64,000 bases of DNA. Origin: Pseudomonas sp. VD-NE ins (GTDB lineage Bacteria > Pseudomonadota > Gammaproteobacteria > Pseudomonadales > Pseudomonadaceae). Position numbers and translations under genes: made by a program. Within the stretch, counting starts at the first letter, position 1. Every line of letters starts with the position of its first letter. The notes under the pieces were generated by a model that was not told where the DNA came from, did not search any database, and saw only the letters and a list, made by a program, of their open reading frames with translations. The stretch is taken from NCBI RefSeq assembly GCF_031882575.1, contig NZ_CP134772.1:4768501-4832500 (forward strand), written 5' to 3'. This document shows, one piece after another, positions 28,393-37,498 of the stretch.

Positions 28393-30141
28393 ATGAAACC
28401 CCACGCCACGGCCATCAGCCAACGGCTGCTACGCGGTCAGACACCGTCCTATGAACGCTTGCAGGCACGTCTGGCCGAAGACGGCAGCACGCTGGCCGCC
28501 GACCCGATCGCGCTGCATTGCGGCTGGGGCCGGTTGCTGATCGGCCACACCTTTCCCGACCCGGCATCGCTGGCGCAGGAACTGCTCAAAGAGCAGCCCG
28601 GCGAGCGCGATATCGCTTTGTACGTTGCAGCACCGCAGCAGATTCTCGGCCTCGAGCCGACGCAATTGTTCCTTGATCCATCCGACACCTTGCGCCTGTG
28701 GTTCAGCGATTATCGGCAGGCGACTCGAGTGTTTCGCGGCTTTCGTATCCGCCGCGCGCAGAGTGAGGCGGACTGGCAGGCGATCAACCTGTTGTATCAG
28801 GCACGCGGCATGCTGCCGATCGATGCCACGCGGTTGACCCCGCATCATCAGGGCGGCCCGGTGTATTGGCTCGCCGAGGATGAAGACAGCGGCGCGGTGA
28901 TCGGTAGCGTCATGGGCCTGAACCATCAAAAAGCCTTTAACGACCCGGAAAACGGCAGCAGCCTGTGGTGCCTGGCGGTGGATCCACAATGCTCGCGTCC
29001 AGGTGTCGGTGAAGTGCTGGTGCGACACCTGATTGAGCACTTCATGAGTCGCGGTTTGAGCTATCTGGATCTGTCGGTGTTGCACGACAACCGCCAGGCG
29101 AAAAACCTCTACGCCAAGCTCGGTTTCCGCAACCTGTCGACCTTCGCCATCAAGCGCAAGAACGGCATCAATCAACCGCTGTTTCTCGGCCCGGGGCCGG
29201 AGGCGCAGTTCAACCCGTACGCGCGGATCATCGTAGAAGAAGCCCATCGACGCGGCATCGACGTGCAAGTGGATGACGCCGATGCCGGGCTGTTCACCCT
29301 CAGCCACGGCGGGCGCCGCGTGCGTTGCCGCGAATCGTTGAGCGACCTGACCAGCGCGATCAGCATGAGCCTGTGTCAGGACAAGAGCCTGACGCACAAA
29401 GTGCTCAAAGGCGCCGGTCTGAACCTGCCTTCGCAGCAACTGGCGGGCAATGCCGACGATAACCTGGCCTTCCTCGACGAGCATCAACGGGTGGTGGTCA
29501 AGCCGCTCGACGGTGAACAGGGGCAAGGCGTGGCGGTGGATTTGCAGAGCATCGAAGAGGTGCAGCAAGCCATCGAAACAGCGAAGCAATTTGATAGCCG
29601 CGTGCTGCTGGAAAGCTTCCACGAAGGGCTTGATCTGCGGATTCTGGTGATCGGTTTTGAAGTGGTCGCGGCGGCAATTCGCAAACCGGCGGAAGTGGTC
29701 GGCGATGGCCAGCATTCGGTGGGCGCGTTGATCGAGGCGCAAAGTCGGCGTCGGCAAGCGGCCACCAGCGGCGAAAGCAAGATCCCGCTGGACCACGAAA
29801 CCCAACGCACCCTGCATGCGGCGGGTTATGACTACAGCAGCATTCTGCCGGCCGGCGAGCACCTGTTTGTGCGGCGTACGGCGAATCTGCACACCGGCGG
29901 CACGCTGGAAGATGTCACCGCGATTCTGCATCCGACCCTGGTCGATGCCGCCGTGCGAGCAGCGCGGGCACTGGATATTCCGATGGTCGGCCTCGACTTG
30001 ATGGTGCCGGCGGCGGATCAGCCCGAGTACGTGTTTATCGAGGCCAACGAACGCGCCGGTCTGGCCAACCATGAGCCGCAGCCGACGGCGGAGCGGTTTG
30101 TCGATTTGTTGTTTCCGCACAGTCAGCCGGCTGTCTCTTGA
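28393..30141 (+). CDS. ngg: N-acetylglutaminylglutamine synthetase (GNAT + ATP-grasp)
   Basis: 582 residues fusing two enzymes. An N-terminal GNAT acetyltransferase (about 110-265, LAVDPQCSRPGVGEVLVRHLIEH) is followed by an ATP-grasp ligase (about 335-580, VVVKPLDGEQGQGVAVD and VFIEANERAG). This fusion makes the acetylated glutamine dipeptide that AsnO amidates. It begins 3 bp after asnO, so translation is likely coupled. Confidence 0.9.
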   Translation: MKPHATAISQRLLRGQTPSYERLQARLAEDGSTLAADPIALHCGWGRLLIGHTFPDPASLAQELLKEQPGERDIALYVAAPQQILGLEPTQLFLDPSDTLRLWFSDYRQATRVFRGFRIRRAQSEADWQAINLLYQARGMLPIDATRLTPHHQGGPVYWLAEDEDSGAVIGSVMGLNHQKAFNDPENGSSLWCLAVDPQCSRPGVGEVLVRHLIEHFMSRGLSYLDLSVLHDNRQAKNLYAKLGFRNLSTFAIKRKNGINQPLFLGPGPEAQFNPYARIIVEEAHRRGIDVQVDDADAGLFTLSHGGRRVRCRESLSDLTSAISMSLCQDKSLTHKVLKGAGLNLPSQQLAGNADDNLAFLDEHQRVVVKPLDGEQGQGVAVDLQSIEEVQQAIETAKQFDSRVLLESFHEGLDLRILVIGFEVVAAAIRKPAEVVGDGQHSVGALIEAQSRRRQAATSGESKIPLDHETQRTLHAAGYDYSSILPAGEHLFVRRTANLHTGGTLEDVTAILHPTLVDAAVRAARALDIPMVGLDLMVPAADQPEYVFIEANERAGLANHEPQPTAERFVDLLFPHSQPAVS

Positions 30142-30165
30142 TTCTCTAGTGACTGAACCGACGCC

Positions 30166-30236
30166 ATCGCTGGCAAGCCAGCTCCCACAAGTTTTGCGGT
30201 ACACACAAAAACTGTGGGAGCTGGCTTGCCAGCGAT
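30166..30236. repeat. REP pair (GCTGGCAAGCCAGCTCCCACA type)
   Basis: Short-spacer member of the family: the arms are separated by only about 23 bp. It lies in the gap between ngg and the peptidase gene, inside what should be one operon. Confidence 0.85.
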
Positions 30237-30307
30237 GAGGCCCGATCAAGCAACACAAAACTTTCCTCATCGAAACCATCGGTGTGCTCAACCCATCAGG
30301 AGTTTCC

Positions 30308-31498
30308 ATGACCACGCAAATCCCCGAACCGGATCTCAACTACCTGCAAAAAGTACTGCTGGAAATGCTCGCCATTCCCAGCCCCACCGGGTTCACCGAC
30401 ACCATCGTGCGCTACGTCGCCGAGCGTCTGGAAGAACTCGGCATCCCGTTCGAAATGACCCGGCGCGGCACCATTCGCGCCACGCTCAAGGGCAAGAAGA
30501 ACAGCCCCGACCGCGCCGTTTCCGCCCACCTGGACACCATCGGCGCCGCCGTTCGTGCGATCAAGGACAACGGGCGCCTGACCCTCGCCCCGGTCGGCTG
30601 CTGGTCGAGCCGCTTTGCCGAGGGCAGCCGCGTCAGCCTGTTTACCGACAACGGCGTGATTCGCGGCAGTGTCTTGCCGCTGATGGCCTCCGGACACGCA
30701 TTCAACACCGCCGTCGATGAAATGCCGATCAGTTGGGATCACGTCGAACTGCGCCTGGACGCCTACTGCGCGACCAAGGCTGACTGCGACTCACTGGGCA
30801 TCAGCATCGGTGACGTGGTCGCATTCGACCCGCTGCCGGAATTCACCGAAAGCGGCCACATCAGCGCCCGTCACCTCGATGACAAGGCCGGCGTCGCGGC
30901 GCTGCTCGCGGCACTCAAAGCCATCGTCGACAGTGGTCAGGAATTGATGATCGACTGCCACCCACTGTTCACCATCACCGAGGAAACCGGCAGCGGTGCG
31001 GCGGCGGCATTGCCGTGGGACGTCAGCGAATTCGTCGGCATCGACATCGCACCAGTCGCTCCAGGGCAGCACTCCAGCGAACACGCGGTGAGCGTCGCGA
31101 TGCAGGATTCCGGCGGACCTTACGACTATCACTTGTCGCGACATTTGCTGCGTCTGGCCGGTGAAAACGAACTGCCGGTGCGCCGCGACCTGTTCCGCTA
31201 TTACTTCAGTGATGCGCATTCGGCGGTGACGGCCGGGCACGATATCCGCACTGCCCTGCTCGCGTTTGGTTGTGATGCGACCCATGGGTATGAGCGTACG
31301 CACATCGACAGTCTGGCGGCCCTGAGTCGTTTGCTCGGGGCGTACATTTTGAGCCCGCCAGTGTTTGCCAGTGATGCAGCGCCGGCGAATGCCTCGCTGG
31401 ATCGCTTCAGTCACCAGATTGAACATGACACCCAGATGGAGAGCGATACGCGGGTGCCGTCGGTGGATAGTTTGGTAGGGCAGCGTTCCGATAGTTGA
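30308..31498 (+). CDS. M42 family peptidase of the NAGGN osmoprotectant system
   Basis: 396 residues. Co-catalytic metallopeptidase with SAHLDTIGAAV, the metal Asp in SARHLDDKAGVAA, the catalytic Glu pair in FTITEETGSG, and IDIAPV. M42/glutamyl aminopeptidase-like enzymes are the standard third member of NAGGN clusters. The physiological substrate, perhaps NAGGN itself during osmotic downshift, is inference. Start at 30308 has CAGGAG upstream; 24 bases more are open but unsupported. Confidence 0.85.
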   Translation: MTTQIPEPDLNYLQKVLLEMLAIPSPTGFTDTIVRYVAERLEELGIPFEMTRRGTIRATLKGKKNSPDRAVSAHLDTIGAAVRAIKDNGRLTLAPVGCWSSRFAEGSRVSLFTDNGVIRGSVLPLMASGHAFNTAVDEMPISWDHVELRLDAYCATKADCDSLGISIGDVVAFDPLPEFTESGHISARHLDDKAGVAALLAALKAIVDSGQELMIDCHPLFTITEETGSGAAAALPWDVSEFVGIDIAPVAPGQHSSEHAVSVAMQDSGGPYDYHLSRHLLRLAGENELPVRRDLFRYYFSDAHSAVTAGHDIRTALLAFGCDATHGYERTHIDSLAALSRLLGAYILSPPVFASDAAPANASLDRFSHQIEHDTQMESDTRVPSVDSLVGQRSDS

Positions 31499-31527
31499 TC
31501 CGGCTTTGTGATGACAGGACTGGCCCC

Positions 31528-31616
31528 ATCGCTGGCAAGCCAGCTCCCACAGGTATCGGAGGTGTACACAAATATTGTGTTGCCCCAATTACCGTGGGAG
31601 CTGGCTTGCCAGCGAT
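31528..31616. repeat. REP pair (GCTGGCAAGCCAGCTCCCACA type)
   Basis: Arms ATCGCTGGCAAGCCAGCTCC... at 31528 and the inverse ending at 31616. It closes the NAGGN cluster on its right side. Confidence 0.85.
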
Positions 31617-31697
31617 GAGGTCGGTACAGGCAACACAAAACTGGCAGGCAAACAGCAATCGCCGTAGCATCCCGCCATTGATTCAGCCGAGGTGCCC

Positions 31698-31925
31698 ATG
31701 CTCATTCCTTACGACGCTCTTGAAGTCGACACCCTCACCCGCCTCATTGAAGATTTCGTCACCCGCGACGGCACCGACAACGGCGATGACACGCCGCTGG
31801 AAACCCGCGTGCTGCGCGTACGTCAGGCCTTGACCAAAGGCCAGGCGCTGATCGTCTTCGACCCGGAAAGCGAGCAGTGCCAGTTGATGCTCAAGCACGA
31901 CGTGCCCAAGCACCTGTTCGATTGA
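31698..31925 (+). CDS. YheU family protein (UPF0270)
   Basis: 75 residues beginning MLIPYDALEVDTL and containing DFVTRDGTD, typical of the YheU family. Function unknown. GAGGTG precedes the ATG at 31698; a GTG two codons earlier is less likely. It ends 5 bp from the end of the convergent csrA-type gene. Confidence 0.88.
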   Translation: MLIPYDALEVDTLTRLIEDFVTRDGTDNGDDTPLETRVLRVRQALTKGQALIVFDPESEQCQLMLKHDVPKHLFD

Positions 31926-31930
31926 ACCCT

Positions 31931-32116
31931 TCAGCGCAGCTTTTCGGCGGCCTGTTTGCGCTTGATCCGGTCATAGACCTCCGCGCGATGCACATTGACC
32001 TTTTGCGGGGCCTCGACACCAAAACGCACGCTGGAGCCGTTAACCGACAGCACGCGCAGGGAAATGTCGTCGCCGATTGAAATCAACTCACCAACAACAC
32101 GGCTGAGTACAAGCAT
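31931..32116 (-). CDS. CsrA/Rsm family RNA-binding regulator (RsmI-like)
   Basis: 61 residues: [20 protein letters not shown], a [16 protein letters not shown] segment with the RNA-contacting Arg of VHR, and a basic tail [10 protein letters not shown]. CsrA proteins bind GGA motifs in mRNA leaders. It differs from the common RsmA and RsmE sequences (which begin MLILTRK) in having LVLSRVV, fitting the additional Rsm protein called RsmI in fluorescent pseudomonads; that name is inferred from memory of sequence and context. Basic residues at the usual N-terminal RNA contact (R/K at 6-7) are partly altered. Confidence 0.85.
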   Translation of the reverse strand: MLVLSRVVGELISIGDDISLRVLSVNGSSVRFGVEAPQKVNVHRAEVYDRIKRKQAAEKLR

Positions 32117-32251
32117 GAGATTCGTCCTTCAGGGTTAGCGAACCCTGAAGATGCGCGGCTTGCAGCGGCTCTACAATGCGCGGCGAGCAAATCAGTTTTG
32201 CCTTACACCCATGCTCGCCTCTGGCCGTCAGACGTTTCCCACAGATTGCCG

Positions 32252-32584
32252 TCAGGCAGCGGAAAATCGCGGACCGAACAGAATCACGCTGGCGCCGATC
32301 ACGCACAACGCCACACCGATCCAGTCCGAACCCAATGGACGCACGCGCTCGACCACCATCAGCCAGCCAATCGACGCGACGATGTAGATACCGCCATAAG
32401 CGGCGTAGGCACGACCGGCATAGTTGGCTTCAACACGGGTCAGCAACAGTGCGAACAGGGTCAGGCTGAGCAGCGCAGGGATCACCCACAACGCACTTTT
32501 GCCCTGCCGCAGCCACATGAAGAAGGCGAAACAACCGGCGATTTCAAACAGCGCCGCGAGGAAGAACCACAGGTAATTAAGCAT
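32252..32584 (-). CDS. YnfA family inner-membrane protein (UPF0060)
   Basis: 110 residues with four transmembrane helices. It contains the family signatures [14 protein letters not shown] and [23 protein letters not shown]. Related in fold to small multidrug transporters, but the transport role is not established. Confidence 0.9.
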   Translation of the reverse strand: MLNYLWFFLAALFEIAGCFAFFMWLRQGKSALWVIPALLSLTLFALLLTRVEANYAGRAYAAYGGIYIVASIGWLMVVERVRPLGSDWIGVALCVIGASVILFGPRFSAA

Positions 32585-32647
32585 TGATGCGTCTCGACAG
32601 GGTGACCATTGCGGCCACCCTAACGACGCTGTCTGTTACGGGCAAGC

Positions 32648-33463
32648 TCAGCCGTTGTTCTGTTTGGCTTTGGCGCGCATTTTCTCGGCCATGGAGGTCA
32701 TTTCGTTGTAAAGCAGTTGCGGGTTCTTCTGCTTGATCGCCCACGCCATGCGGCCTTGTTCGTGTGGCAGGATCATGAACTCACCGGCCGCCACTTGCTG
32801 GTAGATATAGTCAGCAATGTCCGCCGCCGTAATCGGCGAACTTTCCAGCAACTTGCCGACCTGCGCTTTCATCGCCGGGGTCGGGCCACGGAACGAATCG
32901 AGCAAGTTGGTCTGGAAGAACGACGGGCACACCACATGCACGCCGACTTCCTGCTGCGCCAGTTCAATCAACAGGCTCTCCGAAAGTGCGACCACGCCGG
33001 CCTTGGCCACGTTGTAATTGCTCATCGCCGGGCCTTGCATCAGTGCCGCCATGGAGGCGATGTTGATGATCTTGCCTTTGCTTTGCTCAAGCAGCGGCAG
33101 GAACGCCTTGCAGCCCTTGACCACGCCCATCAGGTTGATCGCGATCTGCCAGTCCCAGTCTTCCAGCGATAGCTCGCTGAAGAAACCGCCCGACGCAACA
33201 CCGGCGTTGTTGACGATGATGTCGATGCCACCGAGTTTCTCTTCGCAGGCTTGGGCGAATGCGGTGAGCTGACTGTAATCACGCACATCGCAGCGCTGAG
33301 TGAAACCGTCACCGCCCGCCTCGCGGACCAATTTCAGGGTTTCCTGCAGGCCGGGTTCGCTGACGTCGGACAAGGCCAGTTGCCAGCCTTCACGCGCCCA
33401 GCGCAGCGCGATTTCGCGACCCAGGCCCGAGCCCGCACCAGTGATCATCATGCGATTTTGCAT
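32648..33463 (-). CDS. Short-chain dehydrogenase/reductase
   Basis: 271 residues. Cofactor motif TGAGSGLGREIA, NNAGVASGG, catalytic Ser region INIASMAAL, and YNVAKAG as the YxxxK pair. Start at 33463 (MQNRMMITGAG) where homology begins; the upstream open frame overlaps a repeat. The substrate is not known. Confidence 0.88.
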   Translation of the reverse strand: MQNRMMITGAGSGLGREIALRWAREGWQLALSDVSEPGLQETLKLVREAGGDGFTQRCDVRDYSQLTAFAQACEEKLGGIDIIVNNAGVASGGFFSELSLEDWDWQIAINLMGVVKGCKAFLPLLEQSKGKIINIASMAALMQGPAMSNYNVAKAGVVALSESLLIELAQQEVGVHVVCPSFFQTNLLDSFRGPTPAMKAQVGKLLESSPITAADIADYIYQQVAAGEFMILPHEQGRMAWAIKQKNPQLLYNEMTSMAEKMRAKAKQNNG

Positions 33464-33792
33464 AGCACACAGCCTTGTTGTTCCGGGGAAGATGCGCGGA
33501 GTGTAGCGAAGGATCGGCGCGCGCCCACGCTCCATCAGATTGCTGAATGGAGGATCAAAAGATCGCAGCCTTCGGCAGCTCCTACATGGATTCGTGTAGG
33601 AGCTGTCGAGTGAAACGAGGCTGCGATCTTTTCGCTGCAAAGGAAATAAACGAGCAATCCAAATACATTAAAAAAACATTGAATTTTCTTTCATGCGCAC
33701 CGGTCGGAATTTGTAAGCCGTCTGGAATTACTTAGTCTCCAGTCGCCCTTGAATACCAAGACTTCTCGAACACTATCAACAAGGAAATCGAC
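33464..33792. other. Intergenic region with repeat upstream of the DUF3309 gene
   Basis: The 329-bp gap holds the inverted repeat at 33557-33632 and then an AT-rich stretch (33640-33740) that should carry the promoter of the small membrane protein. I could not identify a single convincing -35/-10 pair. Confidence 0.4.
33557..33632. repeat. Nested inverted repeat (AAAAGATCGCAGCC / GGAGCTG type)
   Basis: Outer arms AAAAGATCGCAGCC (33557-33570) and the inverse (33619-33632), inner arms CAGCTCCTACA (33576-33586) and TGTAGGAGCTG (33595-33605). This is a different Pseudomonas dispersed repeat family from the REP pairs elsewhere in the window. Confidence 0.8.
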
Positions 33793-33945
33793 ATGGGCAC
33801 AATTCTAATCATTATCCTGATCCTGTTGCTGATCGGTGGTCTGCCGGTCTTCCCGCACTCCAGAAGTTGGGGTTATGGTCCATCGGGCATTATCGGCGTG
33901 GTGTTGGTGGTGCTGTTGGTCCTGCTGTTACTTGGTCGGATATAA
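33793..33945 (+). CDS. DUF3309 family small membrane protein
   Basis: 50 residues: MGTILIIILILLLIGGLPVF, then PHSRSWGYGPSG, then a second hydrophobic run rich in Leu and Val. Two membrane segments with a short polar WGYGPSG loop are the DUF3309 pattern. AAGGAAAT precedes the ATG and a strong terminator follows, so this short gene is real. Function unknown. Confidence 0.85.
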   Translation: MGTILIIILILLLIGGLPVFPHSRSWGYGPSGIIGVVLVVLLVLLLLGRI

Positions 33946-33960
33946 CGATTCAAGCGTAAA

Positions 33961-33992
33961 AAAAAAGAGGCCCTGTTCAGGGCCTCTTTTTT
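33961..33992. terminator. Bidirectional intrinsic terminator
   Basis: AAGAGGCCCT and AGGGCCTCTT form a 10-bp stem with A-run on the left and T-run on the right, so it can stop both the DUF3309 gene (+) and the sulfatase gene (-). Confidence 0.9.
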
Positions 33993-34021
33993 ATTGCACG
34001 GATTTTATGATCGCTGCGCGA

Positions 34022-36115
34022 TCAGTCCGGCTTGCCGTTGATTACACCGGCAGTGTTGTCCATCAGGCTCTTGGTCGCCGTTTGCAGGAACGCCTCGAGT
34101 TTGAGTTTCAACTCGGCCGTGCGCGGTGCATTCGGAACGATCTCGGCATGTGGATTGGCACCCAACTGGTATTGCCAGATCTTCGGACCCATTTCCTTGT
34201 CTTTCGGCAGGACCAGAATCTGGTCGGCAGTGACGATGGCGGTGGTCTGCTCGCTGCCCGACGGCTTGATCACACCGAAACCGGTGTCGCCTTCCGGCAG
34301 GTTGAGCAAGTCACGGCCCCAGCACTGATTTCGCACTTCGCCACCCAGACGACCCATGATGGTCGGCACGATGTCGATCTGCGTGCCCACGGTGTGGTCA
34401 CGGGTACCAAACTTCTCCTGGATGCCCGGCGCGATCATCAGCATCGGCACGTTGAAGCGACCCAGGTCCATTTCGGTGATCTGGCGCTCGTTGCCGAAAC
34501 CGTGGTCACCGACGATGACGAACAGGGTTTCCTTGAAGTACGGCTCTTTGCGCGCCTTCTCGAAGAATTGACCCAGTGCCCAGTCGGCGTAACGCATGGC
34601 GGTCAAGTGTTCGTTGAGGCTGCCACGGTCAGTCACACGCTCAACCGGCAATGGCGTCGGCAAGGCGTATGGCGTGTGGTTGGACAGGGTTTGCAGCAGC
34701 GCGTAGAACGGCTTGCCGTTTTCCCGCGCCTTGAGCTCCTGCAGGCCACGGTCGAACATGTCCTGATCGGACACGCCCCAGGTCGGATCGGAGAACACCG
34801 GGTTGACGAAGTCGTTACGGCCAACGAAGTTGGTCATGCCCTGGTTGCTGAAAAAGCCCGACTGGTTGTCCCAGGCGAAATCGCCGTTGTAGACGTACAC
34901 GTCGTCGTAATTGCGGGCGCTGAGCAGCTGCGGCAGGCCGGACAGTTTGTGGCTGCCTTCCGGGGTCTGCATCAGGTATTCGAAACCCGGCAGGTTGGGG
35001 AAGCAGGCCATGGTCGCGAACATGCCCTGGTGGGTGTGCGTACCGTTGGAGAAGAAGCGATCGAACAGCAGGCCTTCCTTCGACAGTTTGTCCAGATAAG
35101 GCGTGATGTTGCCCGGCGCGCCCAACGCACCGACCGAGTGACCGGCCATGCTTTCCATCAGGATCACGACGACGTTCTTGATCGGCAGGGTCTTGTCGGC
35201 CGGCGGCGTGTATTCACGGCGCACGGCGGCGATATCGGCATCGACCAGTTTGTCATCCGGCATCAGCAACATATCGCGCACGACTTTCTGCGCTTGTTCT
35301 TGCGGCAGCGTGCCTTTCCAGATGTTGTCGCGGTCTTCGCCCATGCGGTCCTTGGCGGCTGCGATCAGCGACAGCGTGCCGTTGAGGCCGAGCTGGTTGG
35401 CGAAGTTGGAGTCGGTGGTGTACACGTCACCCCAACGCATTGGCGGGCCTTGACGCAGAGTGCCACGAGCGGCAACCACGCAGATCAGCAAGCAGACCAC
35501 GAACACCGCAAGACGGGTGTACCACGGTGCGACTTGACGGCTGCTGACACTACCGCCGCTGAACGGTCCGCGCGGACGGGTGGCACGGTCGGCGCCTTTG
35601 AACGCCAGGGTCAGAATGACGGTGCCGATGACCCACGCCAGCAGATAACGCACCACCGGGAAGCCGTACCAGAGCATGCTCATTACGGTTTTCGGGTCTT
35701 CTTTCACATACTGGAACACCAGACCGTTGAGGCGCTGGTGAAACTCGCGATAAAAGTCCATCTCCATCAGGCCGAGGAACAGCGCGATGCTCGAGGCGAT
35801 CGTCAGCCACAGACGGAAGAAGCCGCGTGCGGCCATGGCGCGCGCACTGAACAGTGCCAGCACCAGCGGAATGCACACGTAAACCACCAGGCGCAGGTCG
35901 AAACGCAGGCCGTTGGCGAAGGCTTCGAGGAAAGTCGAAGCCGGGGTGTCGAGGATCATCTCGCGGTTGTAGACCAGCAGCGCGAGGCGCAGCACGGAAA
36001 ACATCACCATCATGACCAGCGCGCAAAGCAGCGTGTAGGCCAGATGCGATTTGACGGTCGGTTGCAGCAGGCGAGCAGAAGATCGCTGCTGATTCAGGGC
36101 GTCCGGGTTTGCCAT
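34022..36115 (-). CDS. LTA synthase family sulfatase (phosphoglycerol transferase-like)
   Basis: 697 residues. Five N-terminal transmembrane helices (to about residue 220) and a periplasmic alkaline-phosphatase-superfamily domain (about 310-640): VVVILMESMAGHSVGALG, SNGTHTHQGMFA (likely Thr nucleophile) and VIVGDHGFGNE. In Gram-negatives such proteins transfer phosphoglycerol or phosphoethanolamine groups to envelope glycans, for example osmoregulated periplasmic glucans. The exact acceptor is unknown. Confidence 0.87.
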   Translation of the reverse strand: MANPDALNQQRSSARLLQPTVKSHLAYTLLCALVMMVMFSVLRLALLVYNREMILDTPASTFLEAFANGLRFDLRLVVYVCIPLVLALFSARAMAARGFFRLWLTIASSIALFLGLMEMDFYREFHQRLNGLVFQYVKEDPKTVMSMLWYGFPVVRYLLAWVIGTVILTLAFKGADRATRPRGPFSGGSVSSRQVAPWYTRLAVFVVCLLICVVAARGTLRQGPPMRWGDVYTTDSNFANQLGLNGTLSLIAAAKDRMGEDRDNIWKGTLPQEQAQKVVRDMLLMPDDKLVDADIAAVRREYTPPADKTLPIKNVVVILMESMAGHSVGALGAPGNITPYLDKLSKEGLLFDRFFSNGTHTHQGMFATMACFPNLPGFEYLMQTPEGSHKLSGLPQLLSARNYDDVYVYNGDFAWDNQSGFFSNQGMTNFVGRNDFVNPVFSDPTWGVSDQDMFDRGLQELKARENGKPFYALLQTLSNHTPYALPTPLPVERVTDRGSLNEHLTAMRYADWALGQFFEKARKEPYFKETLFVIVGDHGFGNERQITEMDLGRFNVPMLMIAPGIQEKFGTRDHTVGTQIDIVPTIMGRLGGEVRNQCWGRDLLNLPEGDTGFGVIKPSGSEQTTAIVTADQILVLPKDKEMGPKIWQYQLGANPHAEIVPNAPRTAELKLKLEAFLQTATKSLMDNTAGVINGKPD

Positions 36116-36431
36116 GTCGTTTTAGGACCCATTGGAAGTTGAAGTTGCAAAAATACAGCGGCGCCATGCCCTCTATTGGTCATTCCAGACCCCGGGGCTT
36201 GCGCGGTGCGCAAATGTTGCACGATCACCCGCACCATTGCCATTGATTACTGCCCCGCCGCCAGACACTTTCATTCAGCGCAGCGCCAAACCGGGACAGC
36301 GTGCAAACAGCGCGGGCGAATTGTCTTGAACACTTTGTGAAAATTTCGTGCAACGCATATCTGGAAACACAATATAGATACAAAACAAAACGCCCCGAAT
36401 CGGTCGGGGCGTTTCGTTGAACGCGGGCCGA
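36116..36431. other. Intergenic region between the sulfatase and START genes
   Basis: The 316-bp gap lies upstream of the sulfatase gene and downstream of the START gene, both on the minus strand. It holds the START gene terminator (36383-36414) and must hold the sulfatase promoter. No ORF or RNA gene is convincing. Confidence 0.5.
36383..36414 (-). terminator. Intrinsic terminator of the START-domain gene
   Basis: On the minus strand, AAACGCCCCGA and TCGGGGCGTTT form an 11-bp stem with a short loop, followed by TTTTGTTTTG. Confidence 0.9.
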
Positions 36432-37037
36432 TTACTTCTCGGCGCGTTCTTTCAGAGCTTTCAAGGTGTTGAACGGCGCATCGACGACAAACTTGTTGGC
36501 AATCATCGACGGCACGCTACCACCCGGCTCGGTGTGCACCTGATAGGTCACTTCAACCTGATCACCTTTGGGTACGAACTTCCAGTAGCCTTTGACCTGC
36601 GCTACACGGACGAAGCCTTTCTCTTCCGGAAGGTACTTGGGCAGACCTTCGAGGTTACGGGTCAGGCTGCCATCGGCGCCTTCAACGGTGGTGATGTGCA
36701 ACACCGAATCACGCGGAGTCACCGGCCAAGGCGTGTTGAACTGGGTGTAGGTCCAGCTCTGATCGCCCTCGTGCTTGAGCAGTTTCTGGGTCTTGCATTC
36801 GTGAATCCAGGCGCACGCGCCGGAGACGTCTTCCTGCAGTGCGCGCAGTTTGGCGACGGTGGTCTTCATCAGCGCAACGCCCTGGTAGGACTTGTAGTCC
36901 GAACCCGGCACTTCACTCAGGGACACCTTGATGCCGTCCTCATTCTTGGCGACTTTCCAGTCTTCAGCCTGAGCGACGGAGGTGGCCAGCACAGCGGTCA
37001 AACCACACAACACAGCGATACGATGCAGCGAACCCAT
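36432..37037 (-). CDS. Secreted START domain protein
   Basis: 201 residues with a signal peptide (MGSLHRIAVLCGLTAVLATSVAQA, cut near residue 24). The START/lipid-binding domain follows: EDWKVAKNEDGIKVSLSEVPGSDYKSYQG, WPVTPRDSVL, KGYWKFVPKG. Probably periplasmic lipid or hydrophobic ligand binding; role unknown. Start 37037 chosen for the signal peptide and the AAGGAA upstream. Confidence 0.85.
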   Translation of the reverse strand: MGSLHRIAVLCGLTAVLATSVAQAEDWKVAKNEDGIKVSLSEVPGSDYKSYQGVALMKTTVAKLRALQEDVSGACAWIHECKTQKLLKHEGDQSWTYTQFNTPWPVTPRDSVLHITTVEGADGSLTRNLEGLPKYLPEEKGFVRVAQVKGYWKFVPKGDQVEVTYQVHTEPGGSVPSMIANKFVVDAPFNTLKALKERAEK

Positions 37038-37078
37038 AGTCTTATTCCTTATTGTTGAAGTTCCGTTCGTTTGACACA

Positions 37079-37333
37079 TCACGCCGCCGTCATTTGCTCC
37101 CACCAGCCAATCAGCCTGATCGCTTCTTCCGAGCTGCTGCCACAGACTTCGACATCAGCCGCGAAGCCGGAGCAGACTGCCGGGCGCTCCGGGCGGCCGA
37201 AAATGCTGCACAGGTTTTCGACCGAGAGTTGCACGCAACGTTCGCCGGCAGGTTTGCCATCAGGCATGCCGGGAATCGGCGAACTGATGGAAGGGGCAAT
37301 GCAGCAAGCGCCACAGCCTTCACGGCATTTCAT
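37079..37333 (-). CDS. YkgJ family cysteine cluster protein
   Basis: 84 residues with a conserved cysteine set, CREGCGACC at the N-terminus, a middle Cys (GERCVQL), LCSIFGRPERPAVCSGF, typical of putative zinc- or iron-binding YkgJ proteins. It ends about 40 bp before the START gene on the same strand. Function unknown. Confidence 0.85.
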   Translation of the reverse strand: MKCREGCGACCIAPSISSPIPGMPDGKPAGERCVQLSVENLCSIFGRPERPAVCSGFAADVEVCGSSSEEAIRLIGWWEQMTAA

Positions 37334-37498
37334 GACGAACGTTTCCTCGCGACGGGCGATGTGTAAAAGGGACGCGGAACAGAGTAACCGCTAAAACGGC
37401 TGTTTTAAATTGCCGGAACCGGGTTTTTAGCGATAACTCAATATGACTGACCAGTCTCCGACAAAGCGTCTGGTCTGCGGGTCACAGATGGGCTGGTT

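Noticed and set aside
28429..30339. 636-codon open frame opposite ngg
   Set aside because: Shadow of the GNAT/ATP-grasp gene; no ribosome site and no protein-like pattern.
33836..36142. 768-codon open frame on the plus strand opposite the sulfatase gene
   Set aside because: Antisense shadow of a high-GC gene: the minus-strand product has complete sulfatase motifs, while this translation is His/Arg/Val-rich and matches nothing.
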